A DNA stretch of 64,000 nt, taken from the NCBI GenBank assembly GCA_030652255.1, contig JAUSAZ010000149.1, positions 37,164 to 101,163 of the forward strand, given 5' to 3'. Positions 9,401 to 17,113 of the stretch are shown here, piece after piece; the first letter of the stretch is position 1; the number at the start of each line of letters is the position of its first letter. Below the pieces are notes generated by a model, which worked only from the letters and a program-made list of their open reading frames with translations, searched no databases and was not told where the DNA came from. The position numbers and the translations under genes were made by a program. The stretch comes from Myxococcales bacterium (GTDB lineage Bacteria > Myxococcota_A > Polyangia > Polyangiales > Ga0077539).

Positions 9401-9754
9401 ACGGGGATGGGACTCCGGGAGCTCGGTCGCGCACTCAAGGTCAGCGACGGCACCCTGCGCCGCTACGAGTCCGGTGAGCGGGCCATCCCCGAGGCGACCG
9501 CTGTTGCCCTGCGCGCGCTCGCTCCGGGTGCGCCCGAAACCCCCTTCAGAGATATACCCTTACTGGGGGTTTCGGGCGCACCTAGCGAGATCCGCGCTCA
9601 GAGTCCGGCTAAGGGAGTTTCGGGCGCACCCATCGCCGGTCACGCTAAGGGAGTTTCGGGCGCACCTGACGACGACGGGCCACGCAGAGCACGGCGCATC
9701 GACCTCGCTGCGCTGCTCGACGGCCCTCGGCGACGCCAGGGAGGCGGGCGGTGA
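6488..9754 (+). CDS. Primase-helicase with C-terminal helix-turn-helix (replication initiator)
   Basis: 1,088 residues. The N-terminal third has archaeo-eukaryotic primase/polymerase-type signatures: IADVD, LYLSQRGYRLLQPL, then CKDFGHLMRVPHYRD. At about residue 415 a Walker A AAPPGTGKTR opens an ATPase region with Walker B VVDEPGEA (about 553). Residues about 960-1010 (FSAARAATGMGLRELGRALKVSDGTLRRYESGERAIP) are an XRE-like helix-turn-helix. The tail holds three in-frame GVSGAP repeats encoded by the palindrome and repeats described separately. The ATG at 6488 overlaps the upstream gene by 8 bases. I infer a self-contained initiator that binds an origin within its own gene. Confidence 0.75.
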   Translation: MADPLDTPLMWVPQELVSCLHTPGYPSSGCAKRGCTVHTSDWRAKPGSAENLHRVRGERILTIGDLPGRRFNTAALVSGYVITRDGEPLATTPRVTKESLPWVREQGLRVTQTCLIADVDTMPHVPWTPESMADFEATWATAPSLRTCGLYLSQRGYRLLQPLSTWLDVEEAEPRYHAWLHQLVAEGVWASALECKDFGHLMRVPHYRDAAGARILSPRIDFSRMVPVEPPAAVPRSRSAPRRRTNRQPAPGGGAVIPLFVDAAPEDWQSVADALGAAIRDHVRSGWRRCNLALSGALAERGCALEAIPAVVGRAHAIDQSYPEWEERLGDRVELARSTAIRYASGETVLGYGALAAEFPGVAAALDAATTSGLEASVLAQLRRPGPARMTAAAALDIIRREIAEAYGVTCIAAPPGTGKTRAIVEHSDNLPAIVERAAPGSRIVLSVPRHDLALQVVGQRPDRALRLFSPVSHVGPKGEPSCIYVEAARAFANGGQSVRREFCEGRGKEPCSERERCPAYAGQEGAEHANLVVGVHGLARQLRGYAGAAGTLVVDEPGEAVFSERVTLDQLATAARYLDQFQPSFAEAMTPALEAFTTWLSARATATGEPEYVSEAIARCAPEGAGDEVLQAVASAIAPSARTQSPPLRWSAVAIARSNPARAHELGEASRVFSLLYRAITRAVPYAVVLEEVGEARVATFVGLNDDLALALRHEGPVVILDADVMLHLPAITKVLGHAPRVVQLDVLDGAPIARTILVTRATHSAWMPHGVPDWNVILPSLRAVVAWILEDTSTRRIGLIAPKTIEAAIAHTLAPEAPGPRKAWSQAGQSAKSLARARELLAPILSAVPGQILTGHYQALEGLDFMADCDATVTLMDCRPNLGDQAARAAYLGLSCDGRCDDLAVAELGQAHGRLRTIHRTCPGRQLHVGALVPGGWQGYPVDVRRLPVGRPRTVAAMTAADFSAARAATGMGLRELGRALKVSDGTLRRYESGERAIPEATAVALRALAPGAPETPFRDIPLLGVSGAPSEIRAQSPAKGVSGAPIAGHAKGVSGAPDDDGPRRARRIDLAALLDGPRRRQGGGR
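9527..9582. repeat. 18-bp perfect inverted repeat inside the primase-helicase gene
   Basis: The arms are GGTGCGCCCGAAACCCCC (9527-9544) and its exact complement (9565-9582), with a 20-base A+T-richer loop containing AGATATACC. It lies within the reading frame and encodes no interruption. It could act as a replication-origin hairpin, an initiator-binding palindrome or a transcription attenuator. The right arm is also the first member of the direct repeat set. Confidence 0.7.
9570..9666 (+). repeat. Iteron-like direct repeats (TTTCGGGCGCACC)
   Basis: TTTCGGGCGCACC occurs at 9570-9582, 9618-9630 and 9654-9666, plus once inverted in the palindrome's left arm. The last two copies are parts of identical 23-base units (9608-9630 and 9644-9666) beginning GCTAAGGGAG. 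Spacings of 48 and 36 bases keep the frame and give the peptide GVSGAP three times. Repeats inside a phage initiator gene are typical of an origin (as in lambda O), hence the origin proposal. Confidence 0.6.
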
Positions 9755-9804
9755 TGGTCGCAGCATTCGACCCCTTCCCGCGTGCGGGCGGAGGGCAGCG
9801 GTGA
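9754..9804 (+). CDS. Micro-ORF, 16 residues, between coupled genes
   Basis: Reads MVAAFDPFPRAGGGQR. Its ATG overlaps the primase-helicase stop (TGATG) and its TGA overlaps the next GTG. It is supported only by the perfect stop-start chaining; it may serve translational re-initiation rather than make a functional peptide. Confidence 0.35.
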   Translation: MVAAFDPFPRAGGGQR

Positions 9805-9869
9805 TCCGCGTGCACGAGGGCCGTAGCCCTCTTTGTCCAGGATTTGGCGTGGGAGGTCGCGGGCGATGA
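9801..9869 (+). CDS. Micro-ORF, 22 residues, between coupled genes
   Basis: Reads VIRVHEGRSPLCPGFGVGGR and two more residues. The GTG overlaps the preceding micro-ORF stop (GTGA), and its TGA overlaps the ATG at 9866 (ATGA). A short hairpin GAGGG/CCCTC (9816-9831) lies within it. Real coding status is uncertain. Confidence 0.35.
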   Translation: MIRVHEGRSPLCPGFGVGGRGR

Positions 9870-10090
9870 ATACGTGTGCTGGTAAGAATGACGATCGCGA
9901 GGACGCACTCCGGCGCCTGCGCGAGGTGAACGCGGGCGCCCCGCTGTCCGTTCTGGACGCCGTACCCCGACGCTGGACGCCGTGCCCCCGCTGCGGGCGG
10001 GAGCACTGGCTCGCGGACGGCGAGGCGGCGCCCGCGCACGACACGAGCGACGACGACCGCATCGGGCGGCCGTGCAGGGAGAGCCGATGA
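9866..10090 (+). CDS. Small zinc-ribbon protein, unknown
   Basis: 74 residues with one central CPRCGREHW and a later lone Cys near the end. The N-terminal part is helical (NDDREDALRRLREVNAGAP). ATG overlaps the micro-ORF stop, and its own stop overlaps the next start (ATGA). It belongs to a run of small Cys-containing early proteins. Confidence 0.55.
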   Translation: MNTCAGKNDDREDALRRLREVNAGAPLSVLDAVPRRWTPCPRCGREHWLADGEAAPAHDTSDDDRIGRPCRESR

Positions 10091-11178
10091 GCGCTCTCGA
10101 CCTCGCCGCCCTCCGCGCCGCACTCGACCGCGCGACGGACCCAGAGCACCGACGTGAGCTCGACGACGCGATCGACCGCGAGGAGCACGGTGGCTCGCAC
10201 GTGCTGCACCTGGTGGCCGCCCTCGGGCGCGCCAGCGAACTCCGGGCGCTGCTCACTGCGCTCGCCGCGGCGGTCGACTGCGAGAGCTGGCACGAGGCCC
10301 CGGCGATAGCGGCCGAGACGCGCACCCGCGCCGTGGCAGCGGAGGCAGAGGTCGCACGCCTCGCTCGCGAGGGAGACGACGCCCGGCGCCGGGCGCAGGT
10401 GGCGAAGAGCGCGGCCGGCGTCGCCCAGGGGGAGCGCGACCGCGCGGTGTCGGCGCTGCGGGACCTCCGCCTCGCCGCCGTGCGTGACCAGCAGACCGCC
10501 CTCGTCGAGCGCATCGACCTGCGAGAGCGGGTTGAGTCGCTGGCGTCCGCGCTCCGTGGCACCGAGGCCGTCGTGCTGGCGCTGCGGGCGCACTACGCGA
10601 TCCCGGACGTGCTGCGGTCGGGCGGCGCGATCCTCCACGTCAACGACGCCCAGGCGGAGGTCCGCAGGGTGCTGGCCGAGAACGGGAGGGCGGGGCGAAT
10701 GAGCGTCCAGTATCGAGCCCACTACGCCTGCGACGCGGGCGGGTGCGTGTCCCGGATCACCGTCGGCGATGGCTGCGCCTCGGGGCAGCGCTACCCCGCG
10801 GAGTGGTTCGTGGTGCGCACGGGCAACGGCGGAACGAAGAGCCCGCCCGACCGGCACGCGTGCTCCGAGGCCTGCCGCGACGCGCTGCTCCCTGGCGCCA
10901 CGTGCTGGATCACCGGTACGGGGTACACGACGGCGCCGAGTAAGGGCGGCGGCATCTGGACGCCGGTCTGTCCGTGCTGCGTCCCGACGTGCGGCGAGCC
11001 CGCGACGACGTGGTTCCGCTGGGAGCCCGTCTGCCAGCGGTGCTGCGAGCTCGCGACGAGGAACCTCGAGAGCAAGGGCTACGACGCCCAGGAAGCGCTG
11101 TTCAACGTCGAGAGCGACCTGCGGTGGATCCGCCGAGGAGGCGCCCTCCCTACCCGCCCCGCAGGAGACCCCGAGTGA
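10087..11178 (+). CDS. Coiled-coil protein with C-terminal Cys-rich domain, unknown
   Basis: 363 residues. Residues about 1-205 are a long predicted coiled coil (AAETRTRAVAAEAEVARLARE, VAQGERDRAVSALRDL). The remainder is Cys-rich (YACDAGGCVSR, ACSEACRDALL, VCPCCVPTCGEP, CQRCCELA), enough for two or more metal sites. An internal Met (MSVQYRAHYACDAGG) could be a second start for the Cys-rich part. The Cys-rich half looks like a free-standing zinc-binding unit; function unknown. Confidence 0.6.
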   Translation: MSALDLAALRAALDRATDPEHRRELDDAIDREEHGGSHVLHLVAALGRASELRALLTALAAAVDCESWHEAPAIAAETRTRAVAAEAEVARLAREGDDARRRAQVAKSAAGVAQGERDRAVSALRDLRLAAVRDQQTALVERIDLRERVESLASALRGTEAVVLALRAHYAIPDVLRSGGAILHVNDAQAEVRRVLAENGRAGRMSVQYRAHYACDAGGCVSRITVGDGCASGQRYPAEWFVVRTGNGGTKSPPDRHACSEACRDALLPGATCWITGTGYTTAPSKGGGIWTPVCPCCVPTCGEPATTWFRWEPVCQRCCELATRNLESKGYDAQEALFNVESDLRWIRRGGALPTRPAGDPE

Positions 11179-11936
11179 TGCAGGTCAACGACGCCCCCTC
11201 CTCGCTCGCGCTCGCCCCGGCGAGCGACTGCGACGTCTGCCCGCACGCCGAGGCGCTGTACCTCGCCGACGGGGAGCCGACCGTGTGCAGCGGCTGCCGC
11301 CGGGTCTACGCTGACGACGACTTCCGCTGGCCCGAGGAGCGCCCCTCGCAGGTCGTCGCGCTCGCCCCGCCGGTGCGCGAGCTCGCCGCGGCGCTCGCCG
11401 ACGTGCGCCTGGTGCGCCGCTGGCGCTCGGAGGAGCGCGAGCGCCTGGGCGGCGGACCCGCGGAGCCCACCTGCTCCATCGGCCGGCTGCTCGCGGCCTC
11501 CAACGGCGCCGCGCGGGACGCGACGCCCGCGCAGGTCGAGCGGTTCCGGGAGTACCTGCTCACCAGCGAGACCGCCACGGCCGTCGAGGTGCGCCGGGCG
11601 TTCCGGCTGGCCCTGGTCGACCGCCTGGAGCGCTCGCTGCCTCGGGAGGTCCTCATGGTCGATCCCGAGCGGGTGGCGCCTCTCCTGGCACGGCTGGAGG
11701 CCCTCCCGCCCGAGCATGCGCGGGTGCTCGAGGTCGTCGCGCGGCGGGACGCCTCCGACTGGGAGGCGGCGGTGGCGGTCGTGGCCGAGGAACTGCTCCC
11801 GCGCCCCCAGGTGCGGACGTGGCACCAGGGCGGGCGGCCGCGGGTGGATCGGACGTCGGCGCCGCCCGAGGTGGTCGCCGAGGCGCAGGCCGAGGAGATG
11901 CTGGCGGCGGCGGTGCGGGCGTGGGGGAGGGGGTGA
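11178..11936 (+). CDS. Early phage protein with N-terminal zinc knuckle, unknown
   Basis: 252 residues. The N-terminal CDVCPHAEALYLADGEPTVC, then SGCRRVY, forms a four-Cys site; the rest is helical and charged, ending in EAQAEEMLAAAVRAWGRG. One-base overlap with the preceding stop (TGATG) and 4-base overlap with the next GTG. Not recognised; a DNA-binding or replication accessory role would fit the position. Confidence 0.55.
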   Translation: MQVNDAPSSLALAPASDCDVCPHAEALYLADGEPTVCSGCRRVYADDDFRWPEERPSQVVALAPPVRELAAALADVRLVRRWRSEERERLGGGPAEPTCSIGRLLAASNGAARDATPAQVERFREYLLTSETATAVEVRRAFRLALVDRLERSLPREVLMVDPERVAPLLARLEALPPEHARVLEVVARRDASDWEAAVAVVAEELLPRPQVRTWHQGGRPRVDRTSAPPEVVAEAQAEEMLAAAVRAWGRG

Positions 11937-12307
11937 GCTACCGCACGCTCTCCACTCCCGCCGCGCCGCTCGCGCGCCCCGCGCTCCCGTGGCTTCGTCG
12001 CGCGATGCACCAGGTCGTGCGGGGCTTCGACCTCGACGATGACGTGCGCTGGCGCCGCCGCGCGGGCGGTCGGTGGGCGCGCTTCATCCTCGTGCCCTCC
12101 GACTCGATGGACTCGCCCGACGATCTCCACGCGGCCGTGGTGGGCCGCTACGGCGACGACACCATGGCGTCGTGGAGGAAGGCGATGTCCCTGCGGTGGC
12201 ACCCGATGCTCGCGTGTCCCCATCGCGACTTCGTGCCCGTGCTGCTCATGCCGGGCGGGAGCCTCGACGACCTCTGGAGCACGTGCGGGTGCGAGGTCTG
12301 GCCGTGA
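11933..12307 (+). CDS. Early phage protein, unknown
   Basis: 124 residues from a GTG overlapping the upstream stop (GTGA). The mid-part is aromatic and charged (RGFDLDDDVRWRRRAGGRWARF), followed by two Cys near the end (CPHRD, STCGCEVW). No family recognised. Confidence 0.5.
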   Translation: MSYRTLSTPAAPLARPALPWLRRAMHQVVRGFDLDDDVRWRRRAGGRWARFILVPSDSMDSPDDLHAAVVGRYGDDTMASWRKAMSLRWHPMLACPHRDFVPVLLMPGGSLDDLWSTCGCEVWP

Positions 12308-12591
12308 GCCCCAACCCCCACAAGGCCGCAGTGCACCGCGCGTGGTCCGCTGTCCAGGCCGCGGCCAACCGCTGCACCCGCTGCGCGACGGGCGCCCTCG
12401 CCGAGGGCCGTCGTCGGTGCGAGCGGTGCACCGAGGCCAACCGCGTCGCTCAGAAGGGCCGCGCCGAGGGCCGCGAACTCGCGGGGCAGTGCGCGCGGTG
12501 CGGCCGCAGGGTGCGGCGGAAGGGCAGGCGCTGCGCACGGTGCGCAACGAGGGACAACCGGGCGCAGCGGGCGCGGAGGAGCGGACGATGA
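12304..12591 (+). CDS. Three-knuckle Cys-rich basic protein
   Basis: 95 residues, strongly basic, with CTRCATG, CERCTEAN, CARCGRR and CARCATR, that is four CxxC pairs making two likely zinc ribbons. Arg/Lys-rich linkers (RRVRRKGRRC) suggest nucleic-acid binding. GTG start overlaps the previous stop by 4 bases. Confidence 0.55.
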   Translation: MSPNPHKAAVHRAWSAVQAAANRCTRCATGALAEGRRRCERCTEANRVAQKGRAEGRELAGQCARCGRRVRRKGRRCARCATRDNRAQRARRSGR

Positions 12592-13037
12592 AGAAACTCG
12601 ATACCTACTGGCGCATCGGCGAGGGCGTCCTGGTGACGACCGCGGCGACCCTCGATCGGAAGTACGGGGCCCGGCTGCGCGCGGTCGTGCCGCGGCTACT
12701 GGCGCTCGACTGCATCACGCGCCTGTCGCTGAGCGCGGAGCATCCGACCCACGTCGAGACGCTCGTGCCCAGGCGCAGCGACTCGCTCGAAGCCGACACC
12801 CTCGCCGCGCTCGACGCTGTCCACGCGGCCTGGAACGGGGCGCCAGAATGGATCCCGTGGCCGACGTCGCCCGGCTTCTGGTGGGCTCGCGCGCGCCCCG
12901 GCGCTGCCCTGTGCGTCGTCGAAGCGCGGGTCGAGGCGGAGTCGTCGTGGATCTACTTCACCGGCGTCGAGTGCCCGCTCTACGCCAACGAGCCGCGCGA
13001 GGCGTGGGAGTTCTGCCGGGCGGAGCCGTCGCGGTGA
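12588..13037 (+). CDS. Early phage protein, unknown
   Basis: 149 residues starting MKKLDTYWRIGEGV. The C-terminal half has many aromatics (EWIPWPTSPGFWWARARPG, SSWIYFTGVECPLY). ATG overlaps the upstream stop by 4 bases and follows GGAGGAG. It is the most A/T-tolerant start in this cluster; function unknown. Confidence 0.5.
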   Translation: MKKLDTYWRIGEGVLVTTAATLDRKYGARLRAVVPRLLALDCITRLSLSAEHPTHVETLVPRRSDSLEADTLAALDAVHAAWNGAPEWIPWPTSPGFWWARARPGAALCVVEARVEAESSWIYFTGVECPLYANEPREAWEFCRAEPSR

Positions 13038-13056
13038 GACGGGCGAGGAGATGACC

Positions 13057-13452
13057 ATGGACGACGATCGACAGGCCCGGGCAGAACGACAGTGGCTTAT
13101 CCCGTCGGAGGTGGTGCTCGCGGCGCAGCACAACCCGCACCTCCACACGGCGGTCACGATGTACGTCGCGAGCGGCGACACCACGGCGTGGCGCGCGTGC
13201 TTCGACGCGCTGCAGGGCGACGTCGCGCGGCTGACGGGCGAGTGCGAGCGCCGCGGCCTGGTGATGACGCTCCCGATCGACCCGTGGCCCGAGGGCGTCG
13301 AGCAGGTCGACGCGCTGACGAGTCGCCAGGCGACGGCGCTGGTGCACGCGGCCGAGGCGCACCGGCTGTTGATGTTCGCGGCGACGCGCCTCAACGAGGT
13401 GCACGGTGTGCCGTCGATCGAGCTGGTGAGCACCCTCCAGCACCACGGATGA
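13057..13452 (+). CDS. Last gene of the early operon, unknown
   Basis: 131 residues starting MDDDRQARAERQWLIP. I prefer this ATG over the one at 13051 because GAGGAG at 13045-13050 is then spaced 6 bases away. The chain is helical with no clear motif (TSRQATALVHAAEAHRLLMFAATRL). A 106-base gap follows before the late genes. Confidence 0.5.
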   Translation: MDDDRQARAERQWLIPSEVVLAAQHNPHLHTAVTMYVASGDTTAWRACFDALQGDVARLTGECERRGLVMTLPIDPWPEGVEQVDALTSRQATALVHAAEAHRLLMFAATRLNEVHGVPSIELVSTLQHHG

Positions 13453-13558
13453 TTTTCGCGCGAGGGTTGTTGACGGCCGATTTTCGGTGGGGAACCATCG
13501 GTCTTGCGGCGGGAGGAATCACGTCCCGAGGGCGCTGCGCCCCGCCGCCCCCATCCGA
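13453..13558 (+). promoter_or_regulatory. Gap before the late operon, possible promoter
   Basis: This is the longest same-strand break between early and late genes. TTGACG within GGGTTGTTGACGGCC (about 13466-13480) could be a -35 element, but no convincing -10 hexamer follows. GGGAGG lies upstream of the next gene. A late promoter here is expected from phage organisation rather than demonstrated. Confidence 0.3.
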
Positions 13559-13783
13559 ATGCTGACCGTCGCTGACATCGCGCGGGTGCTGCGCCGCTGC
13601 GCCTGGGTCGCCCGGCAGTGGTGCGCCCACTGGCTGGCGAACCAGAACGACAAGCGCGTCCCCCGCGTCGTGCTGTTCAAGAGCGGCAAGCGCGGCCGCC
13701 CGTCCTACCGCATCGACGAGCTCAGCTTCTACCGCTGGCGCCGCGGCCTCCCGGCGGTCGCCGACGTCGCGCAGGCAGCGTGA
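13559..13783 (+). CDS. Small helix-turn-helix DNA-binding protein (excisionase/MerR-like)
   Basis: 74 residues: MLTVADIARVLRRCAWVARQW then basic strand-turn RVVLFKSGKRGRPSYRIDELSFYRW. This is the winged-helix pattern of DNA-binding proteins of the excisionase/MerR class. It sits just before the terminase small subunit and so may act in packaging or late control rather than excision. Confidence 0.6.
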   Translation: MLTVADIARVLRRCAWVARQWCAHWLANQNDKRVPRVVLFKSGKRGRPSYRIDELSFYRWRRGLPAVADVAQAA

Positions 13784-13786
13784 TGC

Positions 13787-14209
13787 GTGGCCGGCCCCTT
13801 CTCGCGTAGCCGCGGGGTCCAGGAGATCGCGCGGGCGTTGCTGGACGCCGAGCTCTTCGGCGACGTGCGCGCCGGCGAGATGCACGGCTGCCACAGGAAG
13901 ACGATCGCCAACTGGCGCGGCGGCGACGAGGGGCCTTCCCCAGCGGTGCGCGCCGAGATGGACCGCCTCCGCGCCGAGCTGCGCAAGGGCTGGCTCGCCG
14001 AGGCCCACGACGTGCGGCGGGCTCTGCTCCAGCGCGCCCTGGTGCTCTCGCGCACCTCGAAGAACCTCCGCGCCGTCACCGAGTGCCTCCGCCGCGTCAA
14101 CGAGGTGGTCGTCGCCGACGAGATCCTGAGCGACCCCGATGCTGAACGTCACCTCGCTGATCAACAGGGCGCTGCAGGCGCGCCTGAAGGCGAGGGCGGA
14201 GAAGCGTAG
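13787..14209 (+). CDS. Terminase small subunit (candidate)
   Basis: 140 residues from a GTG. A helix-turn-helix-like segment, VRAGEMHGCHRKTIANWRGG (about residues 26-45), precedes a helical region (AEMDRLRAELRKGWLAEAHDVRRALLQRAL). Size, DNA-binding motif and its 71-base overlap with the large terminase gene fit the small subunit that selects phage DNA for packaging. Assignment rests mainly on context. Confidence 0.6.
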   Translation: MAGPFSRSRGVQEIARALLDAELFGDVRAGEMHGCHRKTIANWRGGDEGPSPAVRAEMDRLRAELRKGWLAEAHDVRRALLQRALVLSRTSKNLRAVTECLRRVNEVVVADEILSDPDAERHLADQQGAAGAPEGEGGEA

Positions 14210-15677
14210 CCAGGGCCGCGCGAAGGTCATCTCCCCCGAGGCCCTCGCCGACCCGGCGGTCTACGCCGAACAGGTGTTCGGCCTCACGGTCTGGTCGAAG
14301 CAGCGCGAGGTGCTCACCGCCGGTCGCGACGCCGAGCGGGTGTCGGTCCGATCGGGCCACAAGGTCTCCAAGTCCACCAGCGCCGCGGTGCTGGGCTGGT
14401 GGTACACGTCCGACCCCGCAGCCCGCCCCGCGGCGCGCGCCATCGTCACGGCCCCCACCGGGCGCCAGGTCGAGGAGGTCATCTGGCGCGAGGTGAAGGC
14501 GCTGCACGCGCGCGCCCTGCGCCGCGGCTATCGGCTCCCCACGCCGGGCAAGCGCGCGGGCACCGGCGTGCGGTGGGGCGACGGCCGGGAGTTCCTCGGC
14601 TTCACCATCGACAACGCCCAGCCCGAGGCCATCGCGGGTTTCAGCGGCGCGCACCTCAAGTTCATCATCGACGAGGCCTCCGGCGTCGAGGACGCCGTCT
14701 TCGAGGCCCTCGACGGCAACGCCGCCGCCGGCGCGACCTTCTTCCTCATCTCCAACCCGACGAGGACGTCGGGGGCCTTCTACGACTCCCAGCAGCCCGG
14801 CTCGGACTACCGCCGCCTGCACATCGACTCCTGCGATTCGCCCAACATCACGGGCGAGCGCGACATCCCGGGCCTCGCCACCCGGGCCTGGGTCGACAAG
14901 ATGGTGGCGAAGTACGGAGCCGACTCGCTCTTCGTCGCCGTCCGCGTGCACGGCCAGTTCCCCGCCGGCGCCGACGACGAGGTGTTCGGCGGCGAGCTCG
15001 TGCGCGCCGCGATGACGTTCACGGCCGAGGCCGACGGCCCCCTGGTCGCGGGCCTCGACGTCGCAGCCTTCGGCGGAGACTCCAGCCGTCTGGCCCCGGG
15101 CCGCGGCCGCCTCGGGCTCCCGCTCATCACGATCGAGTCGGGCGACTCGGCCGCGGTCGCAGGGCGCACCCTAAGGGCCCTGCGCCCCCTGCGCACCGAG
15201 GAAGAGCGACGCCGCGGCGTGCTGCCGACCGTGAACATCGACGCGAACGGCGTCGGCTTCGGGGTCTGGTCGCTGCTCGCGGGCGAGGGCTTCACCTGGG
15301 ACGAGGAAGAGTTCCACCCCCAGGAGGAGTGCAAGGCCGTCGCGGTGAACACCGGCGAGGCCGCGGACGACGCCGAGACCTACGCCAACCTCCGCGCGGA
15401 GCTGCACTTCGCCGCGAAGGAGAGGCTGCGCGAGGGCGCCTCGCTCCCCGACGACGAGGAGCTCAGCGAGGACCTCCGCGCGCCGCGCTACTCGCTCGAC
15501 CGCTACAACCGCATCGTCGTCGAGCCCAAGCTGAAGATCCGCGCGCGCCTCCAGCGCTCGCCCGACGCCGGGGACGCGACGCTCTTGCGCTTCTACGCGC
15601 GGGCCGAGGCGCCTGCTCGTCAGCCCGTGCGCCCCGACGACGTGATCCCGACCGAGAACTTCTCGCCCTTCGCCTGA
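14139..15677 (+). CDS. Terminase large subunit
   Basis: 512 residues. N-terminal ATPase: Walker A-type SGHKVSKST at residues 72-80, Walker B FIIDEAS (D178, E179) and coupling motif ISNPT (about 204). C-terminal RNase H-like nuclease: GLDVAAFGGDSS (D307) and NIDANGVGFGV. It packages DNA into the prohead as ATP-driven motor and headful or site-specific nuclease. Walker A has S-K-S in place of the usual G-K-T/S. The portal gene follows with a one-base stop-start overlap. Confidence 0.9.
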   Translation: MLNVTSLINRALQARLKARAEKRSQGRAKVISPEALADPAVYAEQVFGLTVWSKQREVLTAGRDAERVSVRSGHKVSKSTSAAVLGWWYTSDPAARPAARAIVTAPTGRQVEEVIWREVKALHARALRRGYRLPTPGKRAGTGVRWGDGREFLGFTIDNAQPEAIAGFSGAHLKFIIDEASGVEDAVFEALDGNAAAGATFFLISNPTRTSGAFYDSQQPGSDYRRLHIDSCDSPNITGERDIPGLATRAWVDKMVAKYGADSLFVAVRVHGQFPAGADDEVFGGELVRAAMTFTAEADGPLVAGLDVAAFGGDSSRLAPGRGRLGLPLITIESGDSAAVAGRTLRALRPLRTEEERRRGVLPTVNIDANGVGFGVWSLLAGEGFTWDEEEFHPQEECKAVAVNTGEAADDAETYANLRAELHFAAKERLREGASLPDDEELSEDLRAPRYSLDRYNRIVVEPKLKIRARLQRSPDAGDATLLRFYARAEAPARQPVRPDDVIPTENFSPFA

Positions 15678-17113
15678 TGTCCATCTTCACCCAGATCACG
15701 ACGGGCGCGACCGCGCTGCTCGAGGCCGCCGTGGCGCGCCTGCGCGCCCAGCGCGGGGCCGACGTGGCGATCCCGGGCCCGTGGACCGACCGCGAGAGCG
15801 ACGTCCTCGGCGTCAACATCACCCCCGAGGCCCTCGGGCTCATCCTGCGCCGCCGCAACGAGGGCTATCTCGAAGCGTGGGCTGACCTCGCCGACCATGC
15901 CCGGCGCACGCACCCGCACCTGCACTCGCAGCTTCAGCTCCGCGAGCTCTCGGTGCAGGAGACGGAGTTCGAGGTCGTCGCCGGCGTCGGGTCGTCCAAG
16001 GTCCGCGCGGCCTACGCCCGCGACGCCTGCGCGGACCTCTACGCCGAGTGGCAGGAGCGCGGCTGGGCCACCTGGGCGGCGGACATCGTCGGCGCGAAGT
16101 TCTACCCCGCGGGCCTGCAGGAGGTGACCTGGGAGCGCTGGGACCGGACGGTCGCCCCGGTCGCCCTCACGCGCATCGCCGAGCGGCGCCTGTCCTACGC
16201 CTGCGACCGCTTCGACCCGGACCCTTGGGCGCTGCGCATCTGGGACGCGCAGGACCCCTACAGCGACTTCGGCGGGCTCTACGGCGTGAAGGTCTCGGAC
16301 CTGCACCCGGACAAGTTCGTGGTGCACGAGCCGCGCGTCGTGGGCGGCCACCGCGCGAGCGAGGGCCTCTTCGCGGTCTGCTGCTGGTACTGGCTCTTCG
16401 GCGTCTACAGCTGGAAGCACCTGATGGCGCTCCTGGAGACCTGCGGCCGGCCGCCGGTCATCGGGTACTACAACGCGGGCGGGGCCCAGGCTGACGGCGC
16501 GCTGAAGAAGATGGCGGGCGACCGCGCGGCCACGGCCGAGGACGTCGCCGCCGCCCGACGCGCCATCGCCGCGATGTCGGGCGCCCTGCGCGCGGTGCTG
16601 CCCGACACGGTGCGGTTGGAGGCGCTCAAGTTCGAGATCCCGCCCAACCCCGCGCAGATCCTCACCTCGGACAAGGTCGACGCGTACCTGTCGAAGGCCA
16701 TCAACGGCACGACGGGCGTGACGGACATCGTCGCCGGCGCCCGGGCCTCGCACCAGACCGCCGCCGCGCAGGCCATGACGCCCTACCGCGTCGACTGCCG
16801 CGACGTGGCGCGGGTCGGGACGATCCTCTTCCACCGCTTCGTGCGGGCCAACCCGGACAAGTTCAAGGGCGCCGCGCCTCCGAAGCTCCGCGCCTCGCAC
16901 GAGGAGGCGCTCGACCTGGCCGTCTTCACCGGCGCGATCAAGAGCGCGGTCGACGCGGGCGCCCGCATCGCAGAGCCCTGGTTCCTCGAGCAGCTCGGCG
17001 CGCCGGAGCCCAAGGCGGGGGAGCGGCTCCTCGGCGACCCGATCCCGGGGCGCACGCCGCCCGCGCAACTGCCGCCCGCCCTCGACCCCACCGACGAGAA
17101 GAGCACCTCATGA
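15677..17113 (+). CDS. Portal protein, DUF935 (Mu gp29-like)
   Basis: 478 residues. Features of the DUF935 family include an N-terminal segment with ITPEALGLILRRRNEGY, the central GVYSWKHLMALLETCGRPPVIGYY and NGTTGVTDIVAGARASHQTAAAQAM, then a helical crown region. It forms the dodecameric vertex through which DNA enters the head and to which the tail joins. ATG overlaps the terminase stop. No Mu gpF (gp30)-like minor head gene follows, unlike Mu. Confidence 0.85.
   Translation: MSIFTQITTGATALLEAAVARLRAQRGADVAIPGPWTDRESDVLGVNITPEALGLILRRRNEGYLEAWADLADHARRTHPHLHSQLQLRELSVQETEFEVVAGVGSSKVRAAYARDACADLYAEWQERGWATWAADIVGAKFYPAGLQEVTWERWDRTVAPVALTRIAERRLSYACDRFDPDPWALRIWDAQDPYSDFGGLYGVKVSDLHPDKFVVHEPRVVGGHRASEGLFAVCCWYWLFGVYSWKHLMALLETCGRPPVIGYYNAGGAQADGALKKMAGDRAATAEDVAAARRAIAAMSGALRAVLPDTVRLEALKFEIPPNPAQILTSDKVDAYLSKAINGTTGVTDIVAGARASHQTAAAQAMTPYRVDCRDVARVGTILFHRFVRANPDKFKGAAPPKLRASHEEALDLAVFTGAIKSAVDAGARIAEPWFLEQLGAPEPKAGERLLGDPIPGRTPPAQLPPALDPTDEKSTS

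Noticed and set aside
9608..9666. CRISPR-like repeats
   Set aside because: Only two exact copies, inside a coding sequence, with a 13-base spacer; no Cas genes nearby.
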